A stretch of DNA of 64,000 bases, from positions 1-64,000 of the forward strand of contig JACPAE010000004.1 of NCBI GenBank assembly GCA_016181005.1, written 5' to 3'. Under the pieces are notes generated by a model. It had not been told where the DNA came from and searched no databases. It worked only from the letters and a program-made list of their open reading frames with translations. Shown here one piece after another: positions 17,071 through 25,704 of the stretch. Source of the stretch: Candidatus Aenigmatarchaeota archaeon (lineage in GTDB: Archaea; Aenigmatarchaeota; Aenigmatarchaeia; CG10238-14; SCSR01). Within the stretch, counting starts at the first letter, position 1. The number at the start of each line of letters is the position of its first letter. Both the position numbers and the translations under genes were made by a program.

Positions 17071-17844
17071 ATGCAAGTAAAGTTTTTGACCGACTATCCT
17101 GCCGCGTTCATCTCGGAAGAGAAGATGCTTGTAATTTCCGACATCCACATAGGCGTGGAATCCGAGCTTGGAAAGCTGGGGGTGAGGATCCACAAGCAGA
17201 TAGAAAAATTCACGTCAGTGCTCGACAAGCTGATAGAAGAGACCAAGGCTGATACTTTGGTAATTCTCGGTGACGTGAAGCATAAAGTCCCCGGAGCATC
17301 AATGCAGGAGCTGAGGGACATACCGAAATTCCTCAACCACCTTTCAACCAAGGCAAAGATAATAATCTGCAAAGGAAACCACGATGACTTTCTGGAAAAA
17401 TTAATTCCGGCAAATGTAAAGCTTTACGGCAGTAAAGGATTCAGGAAAGGCAAATACGGCTTCTTCCACGGTCATGCCTGGCCGTCAAAGGCTCTGCTAA
17501 AATGCGATTACATTTTCATGGGACACTTGCAACCTGCAGTCGAATTCAGAGACAAACTCGGATACAGGTCTCGTCAGCAGGTGTGGCTCAAAGGTAAAAT
17601 GGACGAAAAAGTCATGAAAAAGAAATACAAAACCAATAAGACAGGAAAACTTGACGTAATAGTCGTACCATCATTCAATCCAATGCTTGGAAGCCTTAAT
17701 GTCATGGCCAAAAAAAATCTCTCAGGACCGTTGTTAGCAAACAATGCAGTAAATCTGGAAGAAATGAAAGCATACCTTTTAGATGGAACTAGTTTAGGCA
17801 TGTTAAAGAACATAAGAAAAAAGTTTCGGATGTATAATATTTAA
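17071..17844 (+). CDS. Archaeal SbcD-related metallophosphoesterase
   Basis: 257 aa from the ATG at 17071 (MQVKFLTDYPAAF), chosen over the TTG at 17053 because it fits the family start. Calcineurin-like motifs are SDIHIG (about 27), LGDVKH (about 69), GNHDD (about 109), GHAW (about 139) and GHLQP (about 158). It resembles the archaeal SbcD-related phosphoesterase family of unknown substrate. Its divergent pairing with herA suggests nucleic-acid metabolism, but that is inference. Confidence 0.8.
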   Translation: MQVKFLTDYPAAFISEEKMLVISDIHIGVESELGKLGVRIHKQIEKFTSVLDKLIEETKADTLVILGDVKHKVPGASMQELRDIPKFLNHLSTKAKIIICKGNHDDFLEKLIPANVKLYGSKGFRKGKYGFFHGHAWPSKALLKCDYIFMGHLQPAVEFRDKLGYRSRQQVWLKGKMDEKVMKKKYKTNKTGKLDVIVVPSFNPMLGSLNVMAKKNLSGPLLANNAVNLEEMKAYLLDGTSLGMLKNIRKKFRMYNI

Positions 17845-17868
17845 GTACCTCAATAGTAATTAGTTGTT

Positions 17869-18753
17869 ATGAAAAAGTTCCTTATAGGATTGCTAAGCTT
17901 TTTGTTATTGGTCTCACCGGCATTAGCACTAAATATTTCTGTCTCTGTAGACAAAAATAAAGTCTTTATGGGAGATGAGATAACTTTGACAGGAAAAATA
18001 ACATTCGATAATGGTACCTCCTCGGCATTCGATTATCGTGCCGCAGTCGTCGCACCAAAAAGAATAGTGGTTTGCGATTCTAACAAAACAAAAACTGCTT
18101 CAGACGGCACCTTTTCACTAAAATGCAAATTACCCACTGCTCAGGAAGCCGCTAGTCTTGGCATTCCAGCTTCAGACAGCCGTGCAGTTATACCTTATGT
18201 AGCTGGTGTCGCTGTTAAAGATCCTGCGACAAATGCAACTGTCAAGAAGCATGCGCGGGCAATATTAGCAGTCAATCAAGACAAGTTTTCCACCGAACTA
18301 AATGGCGTATCCAAAAGTTTGGACGAATTCATGACGCATGCTCAAAATTTTGTGCCTGAATGCGATCAAGTAGCAGAGAAAGCCGCAAGATACAATGTAA
18401 CTGACGTTGAGACACAATGCTTGGAAATACAACAAAAAGTCAAAGATTTGATAACCGATGCGGCATCTTTGTCCGAGCAAGCACAGCAGTTGGAGAGTAA
18501 TATAAGCTCGTCTGGTATAGAAAGCTTTAGAGAGGCGTTGAAAACATTGCGCGACGATCTGAAAGATTTGAGAAATGAGATAAAGGATATTAAAGAAACA
18601 ATTAAATCGATCAAATGGGAAGCAAGGAAAGAAGTTAGGAAATCACAGGAAGAACTTAGAAATGAGATTGAAGAAAAAAGAACTGAAATAAAACAACAGA
18701 GAATGGAAATAAGGGACTTGAGAAATAGAACAAGAGGTGTTCAAAGTGAATAA
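17869..18753 (+). CDS. Secreted protein with beta domain and C-terminal coiled coil
   Basis: 294 aa. A clear signal peptide (MKKFLIGLLSFLLLVSPALA) is followed by an Ig-like or CARDB-like beta domain (NISVSVDKNKVFMGDEITLT, to about 140). From about residue 155 on, the protein is a long highly charged coiled coil (LKTLRDDLKDLRNEIKDIKE and onward) with no terminal membrane segment. I do not recognise a specific family. The next gene, a lipoprotein, overlaps by 17 nt, so the two probably act together at the cell surface. TATTTAAG lies 25-30 nt upstream of the ATG. Confidence 0.7.
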   Translation: MKKFLIGLLSFLLLVSPALALNISVSVDKNKVFMGDEITLTGKITFDNGTSSAFDYRAAVVAPKRIVVCDSNKTKTASDGTFSLKCKLPTAQEAASLGIPASDSRAVIPYVAGVAVKDPATNATVKKHARAILAVNQDKFSTELNGVSKSLDEFMTHAQNFVPECDQVAEKAARYNVTDVETQCLEIQQKVKDLITDAASLSEQAQQLESNISSSGIESFREALKTLRDDLKDLRNEIKDIKETIKSIKWEARKEVRKSQEELRNEIEEKRTEIKQQRMEIRDLRNRTRGVQSE

Positions 18754-18943
18754 GATTTTAATGGTAGGAGTGCTTTCACTGATAACAATGATATTTCTAG
18801 CAGGCTGTACAACTCAGCCAACAGCACCAACTGTCACTAGTGAAAATGTAGAATCATCTTCTGCTGCAACCGAGACAGCGTCAAGCGATTTCGTCAATCA
18901 ATCTACACCTACCGCCGATCAAACAGTGCCTGACTTAGCTTAA
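18737..18943 (+). CDS. Small lipoprotein
   Basis: 68 aa. A lipoprotein signal (ILMVGVLSLITMIFLAGC) with lipobox LAGC, cysteine at about residue 24, is followed by a Thr/Ser-rich low-complexity tail typical of a surface linker. It overlaps the preceding secreted coiled-coil gene by 17 nt and the convergent aIF5B gene by 9 nt at its 3' end. The lipobox suggests membrane anchoring outside the cell; no further function can be read. Confidence 0.6.
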   Translation: MFKVNKILMVGVLSLITMIFLAGCTTQPTAPTVTSENVESSSAATETASSDFVNQSTPTADQTVPDLA

Positions 18944-20656
18944 TTCATCCAACAATTCTTTCTCACTTTCAGTTAATTTACTGTAAATTTCCTTGAGAAT
19001 TCTGAGATCATTGTCAGTTAGAGATGACAGTAATTTATCGCCTTCATTGATATGCCTGCCAACTGTTACATTTTCCATGCTTATCGCAACCCTATCACTT
19101 TTTTTCGCTTCGGAGACAGTCTTTCCCTCAGACTGTATTTCCTTAACTCTACCAATAACTTTACCATCAACACGTTTTAGTTGAATACCTGATTTCAGAA
19201 AACCTCTTAATACCTCAACTCCAAAAACTGCGGGATTGGAAACCCTAAAGGTAGCTCCCTTCAAAACCAGAACTTCGGCAGGCCTGCTGACAGAAGCAAG
19301 CTTATCCTCAAAATCTCTCTCCTTTTTATGCGATACCCATTCTTTGTAGTTCTCCACCAGTCTGTAAATGATATCGCTCTCAAAGACAATAACTCCCAAG
19401 TCCTTTGCCATTGATTTGATGTCCTCAGGCGTCTGCATGTCAAAAGACAAAATAACTCTCCCTGCTTCATCCTGCGACGTTTGTGCCTCAACTATATCTT
19501 CCTTTGTGAGTTTTCCGACGTCGGCTTTTCTTATTGGAATTCCTTCCCCACCAAGCAATTTTATCATTGCTTCCAAACCTCCAAGAGTGTTTGCTTTGAT
19601 TACAACACCCGACACATCCCTGTCGAAACTTACGCTTTCAACTTCCTGCTGCACCTGCATCTTTGCATCTTCCACATCATCTTCAGATTTAACTGCTATT
19701 ATGGGCGACCCTGCGATTACGTTCTCCAGGTTCGGCGCAGATATCCTCACGCCAATTGCAGCCTCTACACTATCTATCTGCTCGAATTGCCTCTCAACAC
19801 TCAGTTCCTGCAACTCCCTTGGCTTCAGCAGCGCTTTTACCTTGGTAACCACCGGAATTTTGCCGCCTATAACAATAAAATCACCCTTTTGCACAGACCC
19901 GTCGTAAAGAATAACATCTATGGTAGCTCCAAGCCCCCTAACTTCCTTGACTTCCAGCACAGTTCCCTTGCCGACTTGCGACAGCTCCAATTTCTCCTTC
20001 AGAAACCTCTGAGTCAGTCCTGAGAGCATCAGTAATATTTCAGGCAGGCCTTCGCCAGTCTGGCCGGAGACAGGAACTATGGCAACAGTTTTTGTATAAT
20101 CGCTCACCCTGTCAAACCTGTCAGCTTCAAAGCCTCTCTCGGCCAACTGCGACACCAGACTGTAAATTTTATTGTCCAACTCATCCTTGACGTCATCCCT
20201 CTGCTTGCCGAAGGAGTCTAGAAAGCTGGCGTTCCTGTTCTGGAACCAGCCTCTTATCTTATCGATTTTTGTCGCTGCTATGATGAACGGCGTCTTGTAT
20301 TCTTTCAGTATGTTCAGAGACTCATCTGTTTGCTCCTTGAACCCCTCGTTTATGTCGATGACAAGAATTGCAATGTCGGCTATCGCACCGCCGCGTTTTC
20401 TTAAAGTTATGAAACTTGAATGGCCTGGCGAATCAATTACTAGCAGCCCCTGTATAGTAAGAGCGATATTGAATTTTTCCAAAAGATCGCCGCAGATTTT
20501 CTTGACAATCTCAACAGGCACATTAGTAGCGCCTATGGATTGCGTTATCAGTCCGGCTTCCTGATTGGCAACTGTAGTGCCTCTTATAGCATCCAGAAGA
20601 GTAGTTTTTCCATGGTCTATATGCCCCAAAACTGCAACTATAGGTTGTCTCAACAT
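18935..20656 (-). CDS. infB: Translation initiation factor aIF5B
   Basis: Ribosome-dependent GTPase for subunit joining. I use the ATG at 20656 (MLRQPIVAVLGHIDHGKTTL) because it matches the conserved family start and has AGGTG about 8 nt upstream; an ATG nine codons earlier is the alternative. G1 is GHIDHGKTT, G3 is DSPGHSSF and G4 is AATKID. Domains II to IV follow, ending with a charged helix (LTESEKELLDELS). The length of 573 aa is normal for archaea, and no intein interrupts the P-loop. Confidence 0.96.
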   Translation of the reverse strand: MLRQPIVAVLGHIDHGKTTLLDAIRGTTVANQEAGLITQSIGATNVPVEIVKKICGDLLEKFNIALTIQGLLVIDSPGHSSFITLRKRGGAIADIAILVIDINEGFKEQTDESLNILKEYKTPFIIAATKIDKIRGWFQNRNASFLDSFGKQRDDVKDELDNKIYSLVSQLAERGFEADRFDRVSDYTKTVAIVPVSGQTGEGLPEILLMLSGLTQRFLKEKLELSQVGKGTVLEVKEVRGLGATIDVILYDGSVQKGDFIVIGGKIPVVTKVKALLKPRELQELSVERQFEQIDSVEAAIGVRISAPNLENVIAGSPIIAVKSEDDVEDAKMQVQQEVESVSFDRDVSGVVIKANTLGGLEAMIKLLGGEGIPIRKADVGKLTKEDIVEAQTSQDEAGRVILSFDMQTPEDIKSMAKDLGVIVFESDIIYRLVENYKEWVSHKKERDFEDKLASVSRPAEVLVLKGATFRVSNPAVFGVEVLRGFLKSGIQLKRVDGKVIGRVKEIQSEGKTVSEAKKSDRVAISMENVTVGRHINEGDKLLSSLTDNDLRILKEIYSKLTESEKELLDELS

Positions 20657-20771
20657 TTGTAACACCTGCCATTTTATAACCATTCGACTTTAATTTATTC
20701 GGAAAGACATTCTTTTAAACCCACAAGCTACCTACAAATACTTTCCAGCACAATCATTATTCAGTGATGTT

Positions 20772-21215
20772 ATGGCTTTGGCCATGCAGGAAATAACGCC
20801 ATTAGGCTTGTGCATATCCACTCAGGATCTGATAGACGGCAGGAGGTTCCAGCAGAACTTCTGCGACAACCTGCTTCTGCGCGACCGGGACAGGGAATTG
20901 CATGCGAAGCTGATGCCGATAAAGCGCGACCTGAACTCGAAGGTACAGAACAGGTATCTGGACGGCCACAAGATTGCAATCGTGAGCAACATAGACAAAA
21001 TAATAGCTGTTGTATCTTCAAGGTACGCAGAGATCGATTTGAATCTGGTGGACTCGATAGTGTTCAACGGCAAGCTTCTCATACACAAGGTGCTGAACTC
21101 AGAGTCGTTCGACAAGATTGCGGAACTGGAGCCTGTCTTCAAGTCAAAAATAACACTGCCTGTGTACGATTTGTTTGTGAGAAACTCTGAGAAGAGGAAT
21201 TTGTTCAAAAAATAA
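20772..21215 (+). CDS. Hypothetical protein (147 aa)
   Basis: I do not recognise this protein. It is soluble and charged, with no signal or membrane helix; it looks alpha/beta (KIAIVSNIDKIIAVVSSRYA in the middle). The ATG at 20784 (MQEITPLGLC) is an equally good start. It is divergent from aIF5B, and the 53-aa coiled-coil gene starts 10 nt after its stop, so they are probably cotranscribed with the Nudix gene. Confidence 0.6.
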   Translation: MALAMQEITPLGLCISTQDLIDGRRFQQNFCDNLLLRDRDRELHAKLMPIKRDLNSKVQNRYLDGHKIAIVSNIDKIIAVVSSRYAEIDLNLVDSIVFNGKLLIHKVLNSESFDKIAELEPVFKSKITLPVYDLFVRNSEKRNLFKK

Positions 21216-21225
21216 CTGGGATTAA

Positions 21226-21387
21226 ATGCCTAGCGAGCTGGAAAGGGAGATTGAAAAGCTTAGGGACAGGAAAGTACTGATTGTGAATAAAATGAACAGG
21301 GCTACTTCGGACGAGAGGGAAGAATATGAGGAAGAATTGAAGGCCATACAAAGGCAGATAGATGTCCTGGAAAGGATGAAGAAATAA
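21226..21387 (+). CDS. Small coiled-coil protein (53 aa)
   Basis: A short frame reading MPSELEREIEKLRDRKVLIV and ending VLERMKK. It is almost entirely a charged helix that could form a coiled coil. It fits tightly between the hypothetical gene at 20772 and the Nudix gene, with 1 nt before the latter, which supports it being a real operon member. No function can be assigned. Confidence 0.5.
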   Translation: MPSELEREIEKLRDRKVLIVNKMNRATSDEREEYEEELKAIQRQIDVLERMKK

Positions 21388-21388
21388 T

Positions 21389-21805
21389 ATGGGACAAAAA
21401 CCTGTCGTATCAGTAGATTTAATTGTCATTAAAGACGGTAAAATTCTTCTCGGAAAAGTATCTGAGAAATGGTCTGAAAACGGGAAATATCAATGGGGTC
21501 TTCCCGGAAGAGAAATTGATTTTGGAGATAGTTTTGAACAGACGGTGAAAAAGAACTTGAAAGAAGAGCTTGGCATGGAATTGGAAAATTTCCAAGTTGT
21601 ATGCACAAACAACAATTTTGGATTTGGAAATCATTACGTTGCTATCGGGATTCTGGTTGAAGGAAAGGGAGAACCAAAATTGATGAAGCCTGAAGATTGG
21701 AAAGAATGGAAATGGTTTGATAAAAACAAAATTCCAGATAAATTATTTCCTTCCGGTGAACTTACAATAAAATGTTTTTTGGAAAACAAGTCCACAATCC
21801 AGTAA
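21389..21805 (+). CDS. Nudix hydrolase family protein
   Basis: 138 aa with a Nudix fold: the strand QWGLPGREIDFGDSFEQTV leads into NLKEELGMEL. The Nudix box (consensus Gx5Ex7REUxEExGU) is imperfect: EExG is kept, but the RE pair is KN and the first Glu is Asp. The protein may therefore hydrolyse slowly, use another metal arrangement, or only bind nucleotides. It follows the 53-aa gene by 1 nt. Confidence 0.8.
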   Translation: MGQKPVVSVDLIVIKDGKILLGKVSEKWSENGKYQWGLPGREIDFGDSFEQTVKKNLKEELGMELENFQVVCTNNNFGFGNHYVAIGILVEGKGEPKLMKPEDWKEWKWFDKNKIPDKLFPSGELTIKCFLENKSTIQ

Positions 21806-21810
21806 TATTT

Positions 21811-21927
21811 CTAGTATTTCCTTCCCACAACCCACCTGAAGAAGATGAATATGAACACAATAACCACTAAAGCTGCAGCGCCTATAAACCACAGCAGCGG
21901 ATTTGTAAGATTGAAAAAATCCACCAT
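21811..21927 (-). CDS. Single-span membrane microprotein (38 aa)
   Basis: Reads MVDFFNLTNPLLWFIGAAAL and ends FFRWVVGRKY, a single transmembrane helix with a positively charged C-terminus. It starts 2 nt after the stop of the 783-aa surface protein on the same strand, which argues for co-expression and a possible accessory role. Short hydrophobic frames arise by chance, so confidence is moderate. Confidence 0.45.
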   Translation of the reverse strand: MVDFFNLTNPLLWFIGAAALVVIVFIFIFFRWVVGRKY

Positions 21928-21929
21928 AA

Positions 21930-24281
21930 TTAACCGCTCGGTTGCACTTTAGGCTCCCTCTTGAATAACTTGGAAACCAGTTCTTTTATCCTTCCAAATA
22001 TCCCTTTCTTTGGAAAGGCTTCCTTTGCTTTACCCGACCAAGTGTATTCTCCAGTCTCGGGCTTGTACCCCTGCTTTGGAGGCAGGAACAAATATACAAC
22101 AAAGCCGCCTATGGCAATTACAGCAATCCCTACGCCTACAAAAATCCAAATGTTGGAAAAGCCTGTGGTGCCGCCGACTTGAGGCAGGGCTTTCAAAAGT
22201 TCCCTGGTTTCAGTAATCAGCGAGTCTATTGTCTCAAAATTCTGGTAGGCTTCAAAATATTTGCCCGAGTTCGCCTGGTTCTCAGCCTCTTGCAGTTTTG
22301 ACTTGAGCTCTTCCAATTTGGCTTCGGCGTCAAGCACGTTCATCCCGGCAACCTTGTCTTTGCTGATTTCCGACTCTAGCTTCGAAACTTCCAGGGCGAA
22401 CAATGCAAGCTTGTCCTTCAATTCAATTTTTGTTTCGTTCGACGGCATTATCCTTAGAGTTAAAGTTTGGTAAATGGTCCAGTTCTGACTGCTCGCGCTC
22501 AAGTTACCTATGTATTCCTTCAAATTCAAGTTACTAATGTTGAACGTTAAGACAAAATCAGCAGTTTGACCTACAAGTATATCCTTAGTGACAGGAACAA
22601 ACTCAAACAAACTCCCATCTATATCGGACAGCTTCACCGATACGTTCTGCCCGACATTGCCGATGTTCTTTATTTTTATGGTGACAGCTTTTGTCGTATT
22701 TTGCACCACTTCTACTGACGCCGGCGCCTCGACAAACATAATGTTCGCTGTGGGTGTTGACCGTATGTAAAGGATGTTTTTTTGGGAAGATGCAGTGTAA
22801 TTTTGGTTCACTGTATTGTTGCAGAAGTACTCATATATGGTTCCGGCGGCAAAAGTCTGTATGTCAGGATTGTTCACTGCTGTGCCATTTCTATACAGCT
22901 TGGGCGTAAGGATATGTACGTCCGATTTGCAAGTTACATTGGTTTGAATTGGCGAATCCAAAGTCCACTGCGGTGTTGCGTTAAGGCTCAGAGTAGGTGC
23001 AGCTTCGTTTATTGTGAAAGATCCCCTGGTGGCATTGAACGTGTGGTTGGAATAAGTTGCAAAGAGCGTCCAAACAGAGGCGCCTGCAGGAAAGCTGTTG
23101 TTGTAATGGTAGACTGTAGCAGAGTTGTTTGTCAGGGAATAGTTTGTTGCAGTTCCTGACCAACCTCCCTGGAGGGTGATGCTTGCAAATGCCGGATTGT
23201 TGTCAAAAGTAAATACAATCGAACTGCTGCCGTTGGAAAACGTGACAGGCGCCGTTGTAGATGTGCTAAATCTCGGCACAGTCGCAGCATAGTAAATAGA
23301 GGAGTTTGATGTATAATTAGTGTTGCCGCTTGCCGTTACAGAATAGTTGTGCAGGCCGATAGTCGTTATCACATCATCCGATCTCACGTAGGGATTTGAA
23401 GCGCCGGATGTTATTGATGTGCCGTCCCTTGACACAGCTATTGTGCAGCCTGGCTGAGAACAGGTGGCGTTCACGGTTATATTGACTGCTGTGTTGTTGA
23501 TAGAGGTTATGTTGCCATTAAGAGTGCCATTCAGGAAAATACGCATCTCACTTACGGCCTTGTTCAGGTTGTAGGTAAATTGTGGCGTGGAGTTGAAGGT
23601 GTTGTTGGTGTCATTCGCATAAATCCTCCATACATAATTTCCCGCAGCTATGTCGCTGGCATTAAGATAGTAGGTGCTGCTGGAGCTGTTCATAGACTCG
23701 TTGTGCGGGGTAGAACTGCCTGTAAAGTTGTGCTCTATCAAGACCTTGGAGACGGCCACGTTGTCTGTCCACGTGGCGTTTATCCAGTACAGCTGCCCTT
23801 GCACATAAGTTGAATTTGTGCTTGGGGAGGTGGTGTTGCTTGCATATTGCGGAGCCAGTATGTCGAAAAGATTGACGCTTATGTTGGTTGAATTGAAGAC
23901 ACCGTTTGCATCGACGACGGATACGTTAAAGCCGTAATTTACCGGATTCGCGGGTGTAGTTGAATAAAACCAAAAATATTGGGTTTCACCGTTCCCGACT
24001 ATGCCCACGGAAGACGTATTGCCCCAGGAGGGACTCGAAGACAATGCAGAATATCCTGTTGTGGTTGTCCCGGAAGAGCTGAATACAAAACCGGACGGAA
24101 GTGTTATGTTCGCCTGCGTTATGTTCACGCTTCCGATATTCTGGATTGTAAAGTTCAAAAGCTCTGTCTGGCCTGCATTCACGCTAGTGGGACTGGAAGA
24201 CGCAGTGAATGCCACCGCGCTCGCAATATGCGAAATGGCAAAAAAGGACAGCATGAAGACCAAACTAATCCAAATTCTCAT
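21930..24281 (-). CDS. Large membrane-anchored surface glycoprotein with CARDB/Ig-like repeats
   Basis: 783 aa. A signal peptide (MRIWISLVFMLSFFAISHIASA) is followed by several beta-sandwich domains of the COG1361/CARDB kind (VAFTASSSPTSVNAGQTELL and NVMFVEAPASVEVV-like regions). Dozens of Asn-x-Ser/Thr sequons indicate heavy glycosylation. A coiled-coil stalk (about 620-700) leads to one transmembrane helix (NIWIFVGVGIAVIAIGGFVV, about 717-740) and a basic cytoplasmic tail. It is an extracellular protein of S-layer or adhesin type; no specific ligand can be named. The 38-aa membrane gene follows immediately. Confidence 0.8.
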   Translation of the reverse strand: MRIWISLVFMLSFFAISHIASAVAFTASSSPTSVNAGQTELLNFTIQNIGSVNITQANITLPSGFVFSSSGTTTTGYSALSSSPSWGNTSSVGIVGNGETQYFWFYSTTPANPVNYGFNVSVVDANGVFNSTNISVNLFDILAPQYASNTTSPSTNSTYVQGQLYWINATWTDNVAVSKVLIEHNFTGSSTPHNESMNSSSSTYYLNASDIAAGNYVWRIYANDTNNTFNSTPQFTYNLNKAVSEMRIFLNGTLNGNITSINNTAVNITVNATCSQPGCTIAVSRDGTSITSGASNPYVRSDDVITTIGLHNYSVTASGNTNYTSNSSIYYAATVPRFSTSTTAPVTFSNGSSSIVFTFDNNPAFASITLQGGWSGTATNYSLTNNSATVYHYNNSFPAGASVWTLFATYSNHTFNATRGSFTINEAAPTLSLNATPQWTLDSPIQTNVTCKSDVHILTPKLYRNGTAVNNPDIQTFAAGTIYEYFCNNTVNQNYTASSQKNILYIRSTPTANIMFVEAPASVEVVQNTTKAVTIKIKNIGNVGQNVSVKLSDIDGSLFEFVPVTKDILVGQTADFVLTFNISNLNLKEYIGNLSASSQNWTIYQTLTLRIMPSNETKIELKDKLALFALEVSKLESEISKDKVAGMNVLDAEAKLEELKSKLQEAENQANSGKYFEAYQNFETIDSLITETRELLKALPQVGGTTGFSNIWIFVGVGIAVIAIGGFVVYLFLPPKQGYKPETGEYTWSGKAKEAFPKKGIFGRIKELVSKLFKREPKVQPSG

Positions 24282-24403
24282 TGAATCCTTAAAGTTTATT
24301 TAAACTTTCTAAAAGATATTGCTTCTATAGCTTCAAATTCGATGAAGACAGATGGGCGGCATGACAAAAGATGATTGGTTTGCCGAGTCCTGAGAAGAAG
24401 AGA

Positions 24404-24874
24404 CTAGACTATCTTGTAGGTGTCGCTGGCGTCACCGGCATTGATCAACACGCTCTCGGCCTCGCCTTTCCAATCAAGCTCGAGGACAACGACACTGCCC
24501 GACTTTAGAGTTAAATCGCCATTCAGTATCACTACAGGCCTGCCGTCGACATAGGCGGTGAAATTGGACAAGTCAGACTGCCCGCTGTTGAGCACAGCCA
24601 CCAGGAGGTTTCCATTGGAAGATGTGGATGTTCCAAGCACGTCTATGCTATACTGAAAGTCCTTTATCGCGGCTATGATTTGCCCGGTTTTCGGTATGAA
24701 TCTGCCAAGTACAGGCACGTTGCCAACTTCCGGGAAGGAGCCCAGTATCAGATAGCTGGAGATGAATATCAAAAGGACCAGCAAAGCACCCAGGGCTATG
24801 TTGCCAAGTACCTTGAACAGGACATAAAACACCACGCCCAATATCGCCAGGCCGAAAATAAACTCTATTCCCAT
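24404..24874 (-). CDS. Membrane protein with two N-terminal helices and extracellular beta domain
   Basis: 156 aa. Two hydrophobic helices (about 3-22 and 26-48) are followed by a soluble beta domain (LLVAVLNSGQSDLSNFTAYV then NGDLTLKSGSVVVLELDW). That domain resembles the archaeal pilin/flagellin-like head in which a C-terminal strand set packs on a helix. I cannot name a family. It lies upstream of the surface glycoprotein on the same strand, separated by a 122-nt gap with no gene. Confidence 0.6.
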   Translation of the reverse strand: MGIEFIFGLAILGVVFYVLFKVLGNIALGALLVLLIFISSYLILGSFPEVGNVPVLGRFIPKTGQIIAAIKDFQYSIDVLGTSTSSNGNLLVAVLNSGQSDLSNFTAYVDGRPVVILNGDLTLKSGSVVVLELDWKGEAESVLINAGDASDTYKIV

Positions 24875-24909
24875 AAAGGTATTTTATATCGAAACTTTAA
24901 ATCAGTGTC

Positions 24910-25545
24910 ATGGCAAGGAGGCTTAAGCCTTGGGACACCATGGTCAAATCGTTTGAGATAAGCATGAACAATCCGGAGCTTTTCTGGTTCCTGGTGCTGC
25001 TCATGTCCGGTCTTATACTTTTCCTTGTAGGCGTGCTTCTACTGTTCTTCAGCGTGGCTTCCCTGCACGTGCTTTCGCTTTTTATCGGGGCGGTTATAAT
25101 GCTTGCCTCTTTAGTGCTGTTGATGGGAGGCATCGGCGGCACCATTCTTTATGCCGAGAGGCTGGTCAAAAGGAAAAAGGCGAGCGTATGGACTATCATG
25201 AAGAAGGGGATAACGGAGAGTCCGCGACTGTCGTTAGCGTACGTCCTTGAGCAAGGTTTCATAATGTTAGGTCTGCTCCTACTCATAATCCCAGGGCTGA
25301 TAGTTGCCGTCAGGCTTTCGCTGGTTACGCCTGCGTGCATACTGGAAAAGAAAGGACTGGGTATAAAGAGAAGCTGGAGGGCGACGAAGGGGAACTCTTG
25401 GCAGATAGCACTGCTCTTGCTTGTGTGGGGGTTGATTTTCATGCTGTTTGCAATAATACCGTTTTTCATTGTCGCGAGCTTCCTTCTTTTGCCGGTTTAC
25501 TTGGTTAACCTCACGCTTGTTTACTTGCAGTTGAAGAAGAAATAG
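24910..25545 (+). CDS. Multi-span membrane protein (211 aa)
   Basis: Five or six predicted membrane helices (about 26-50, 55-78, 115-135, 160-182, 185-205) around a short cytoplasmic segment (ERLVKRKKASVWTIMKKGIT). It resembles the widespread membrane domain found in DUF975-like and glycerophosphodiesterase-associated proteins. No active-site residues are evident. It is divergent from the 156-aa membrane gene and ends 1 nt before the 3' end of the tRNA-Arg(CCU) gene on the other strand. Confidence 0.7.
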   Translation: MARRLKPWDTMVKSFEISMNNPELFWFLVLLMSGLILFLVGVLLLFFSVASLHVLSLFIGAVIMLASLVLLMGGIGGTILYAERLVKRKKASVWTIMKKGITESPRLSLAYVLEQGFIMLGLLLLIIPGLIVAVRLSLVTPACILEKKGLGIKRSWRATKGNSWQIALLLLVWGLIFMLFAIIPFFIVASFLLLPVYLVNLTLVYLQLKKK

Positions 25546-25648
25546 TGCCCCGGAAGGGATTTGAACCCTCAACCTTCTCCTCAATCCTATTCATTAGGAC
25601 GGAGTTGAGCTGTTACCATTTGCTCTATCCAAGTTGAGCTACCGAGGC
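25546..25648 (-). tRNA. tRNA-Arg(CCU) with two micro-introns
   Basis: The acceptor stem (GCCTCGG with CCGGGGC), D arm (GCTC/GAGC), T arm (GAGGG TTCAAAT CCCTT) and AGGTT variable loop are clear; the discriminator is A and no CCA is encoded. The 103 nt exceed a mature tRNA by 28 nt. Intron 1 (25605-25619, 15 nt, position 27/28) sits between bulges AAA and AAC around a perfect GAGC/GCTC helix. Intron 2 (25582-25594, 13 nt, canonical 37/38) sits between bulges TAA and TGA around GTCC/GGAT. Cutting after the second base of each bulge gives a 75-nt tRNA with anticodon stem CTCC/GGAG and loop GTCCTAA, hence anticodon CCU for AGG codons. The 27-43 pair is mismatched, as in the other tRNA-Arg of this window. 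Confidence 0.82.
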
Positions 25649-25704
25649 TCAAACTTATACTTTAAAATTGGTTTTAAATAATTAACGTCGGAAAAAAAGC
25701 CCTT

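Noticed and set aside
25575-25605. tRNA-Ser(UGA) or tRNA-Phe(GAA) reading of the plain hairpin in the tRNA at 25546-25648
   Set aside because: These need a non-U33 or give wrong spacing to D and T arms. The two-intron Arg(CCU) model gives standard lengths everywhere and matches the second tRNA-Arg of the window.
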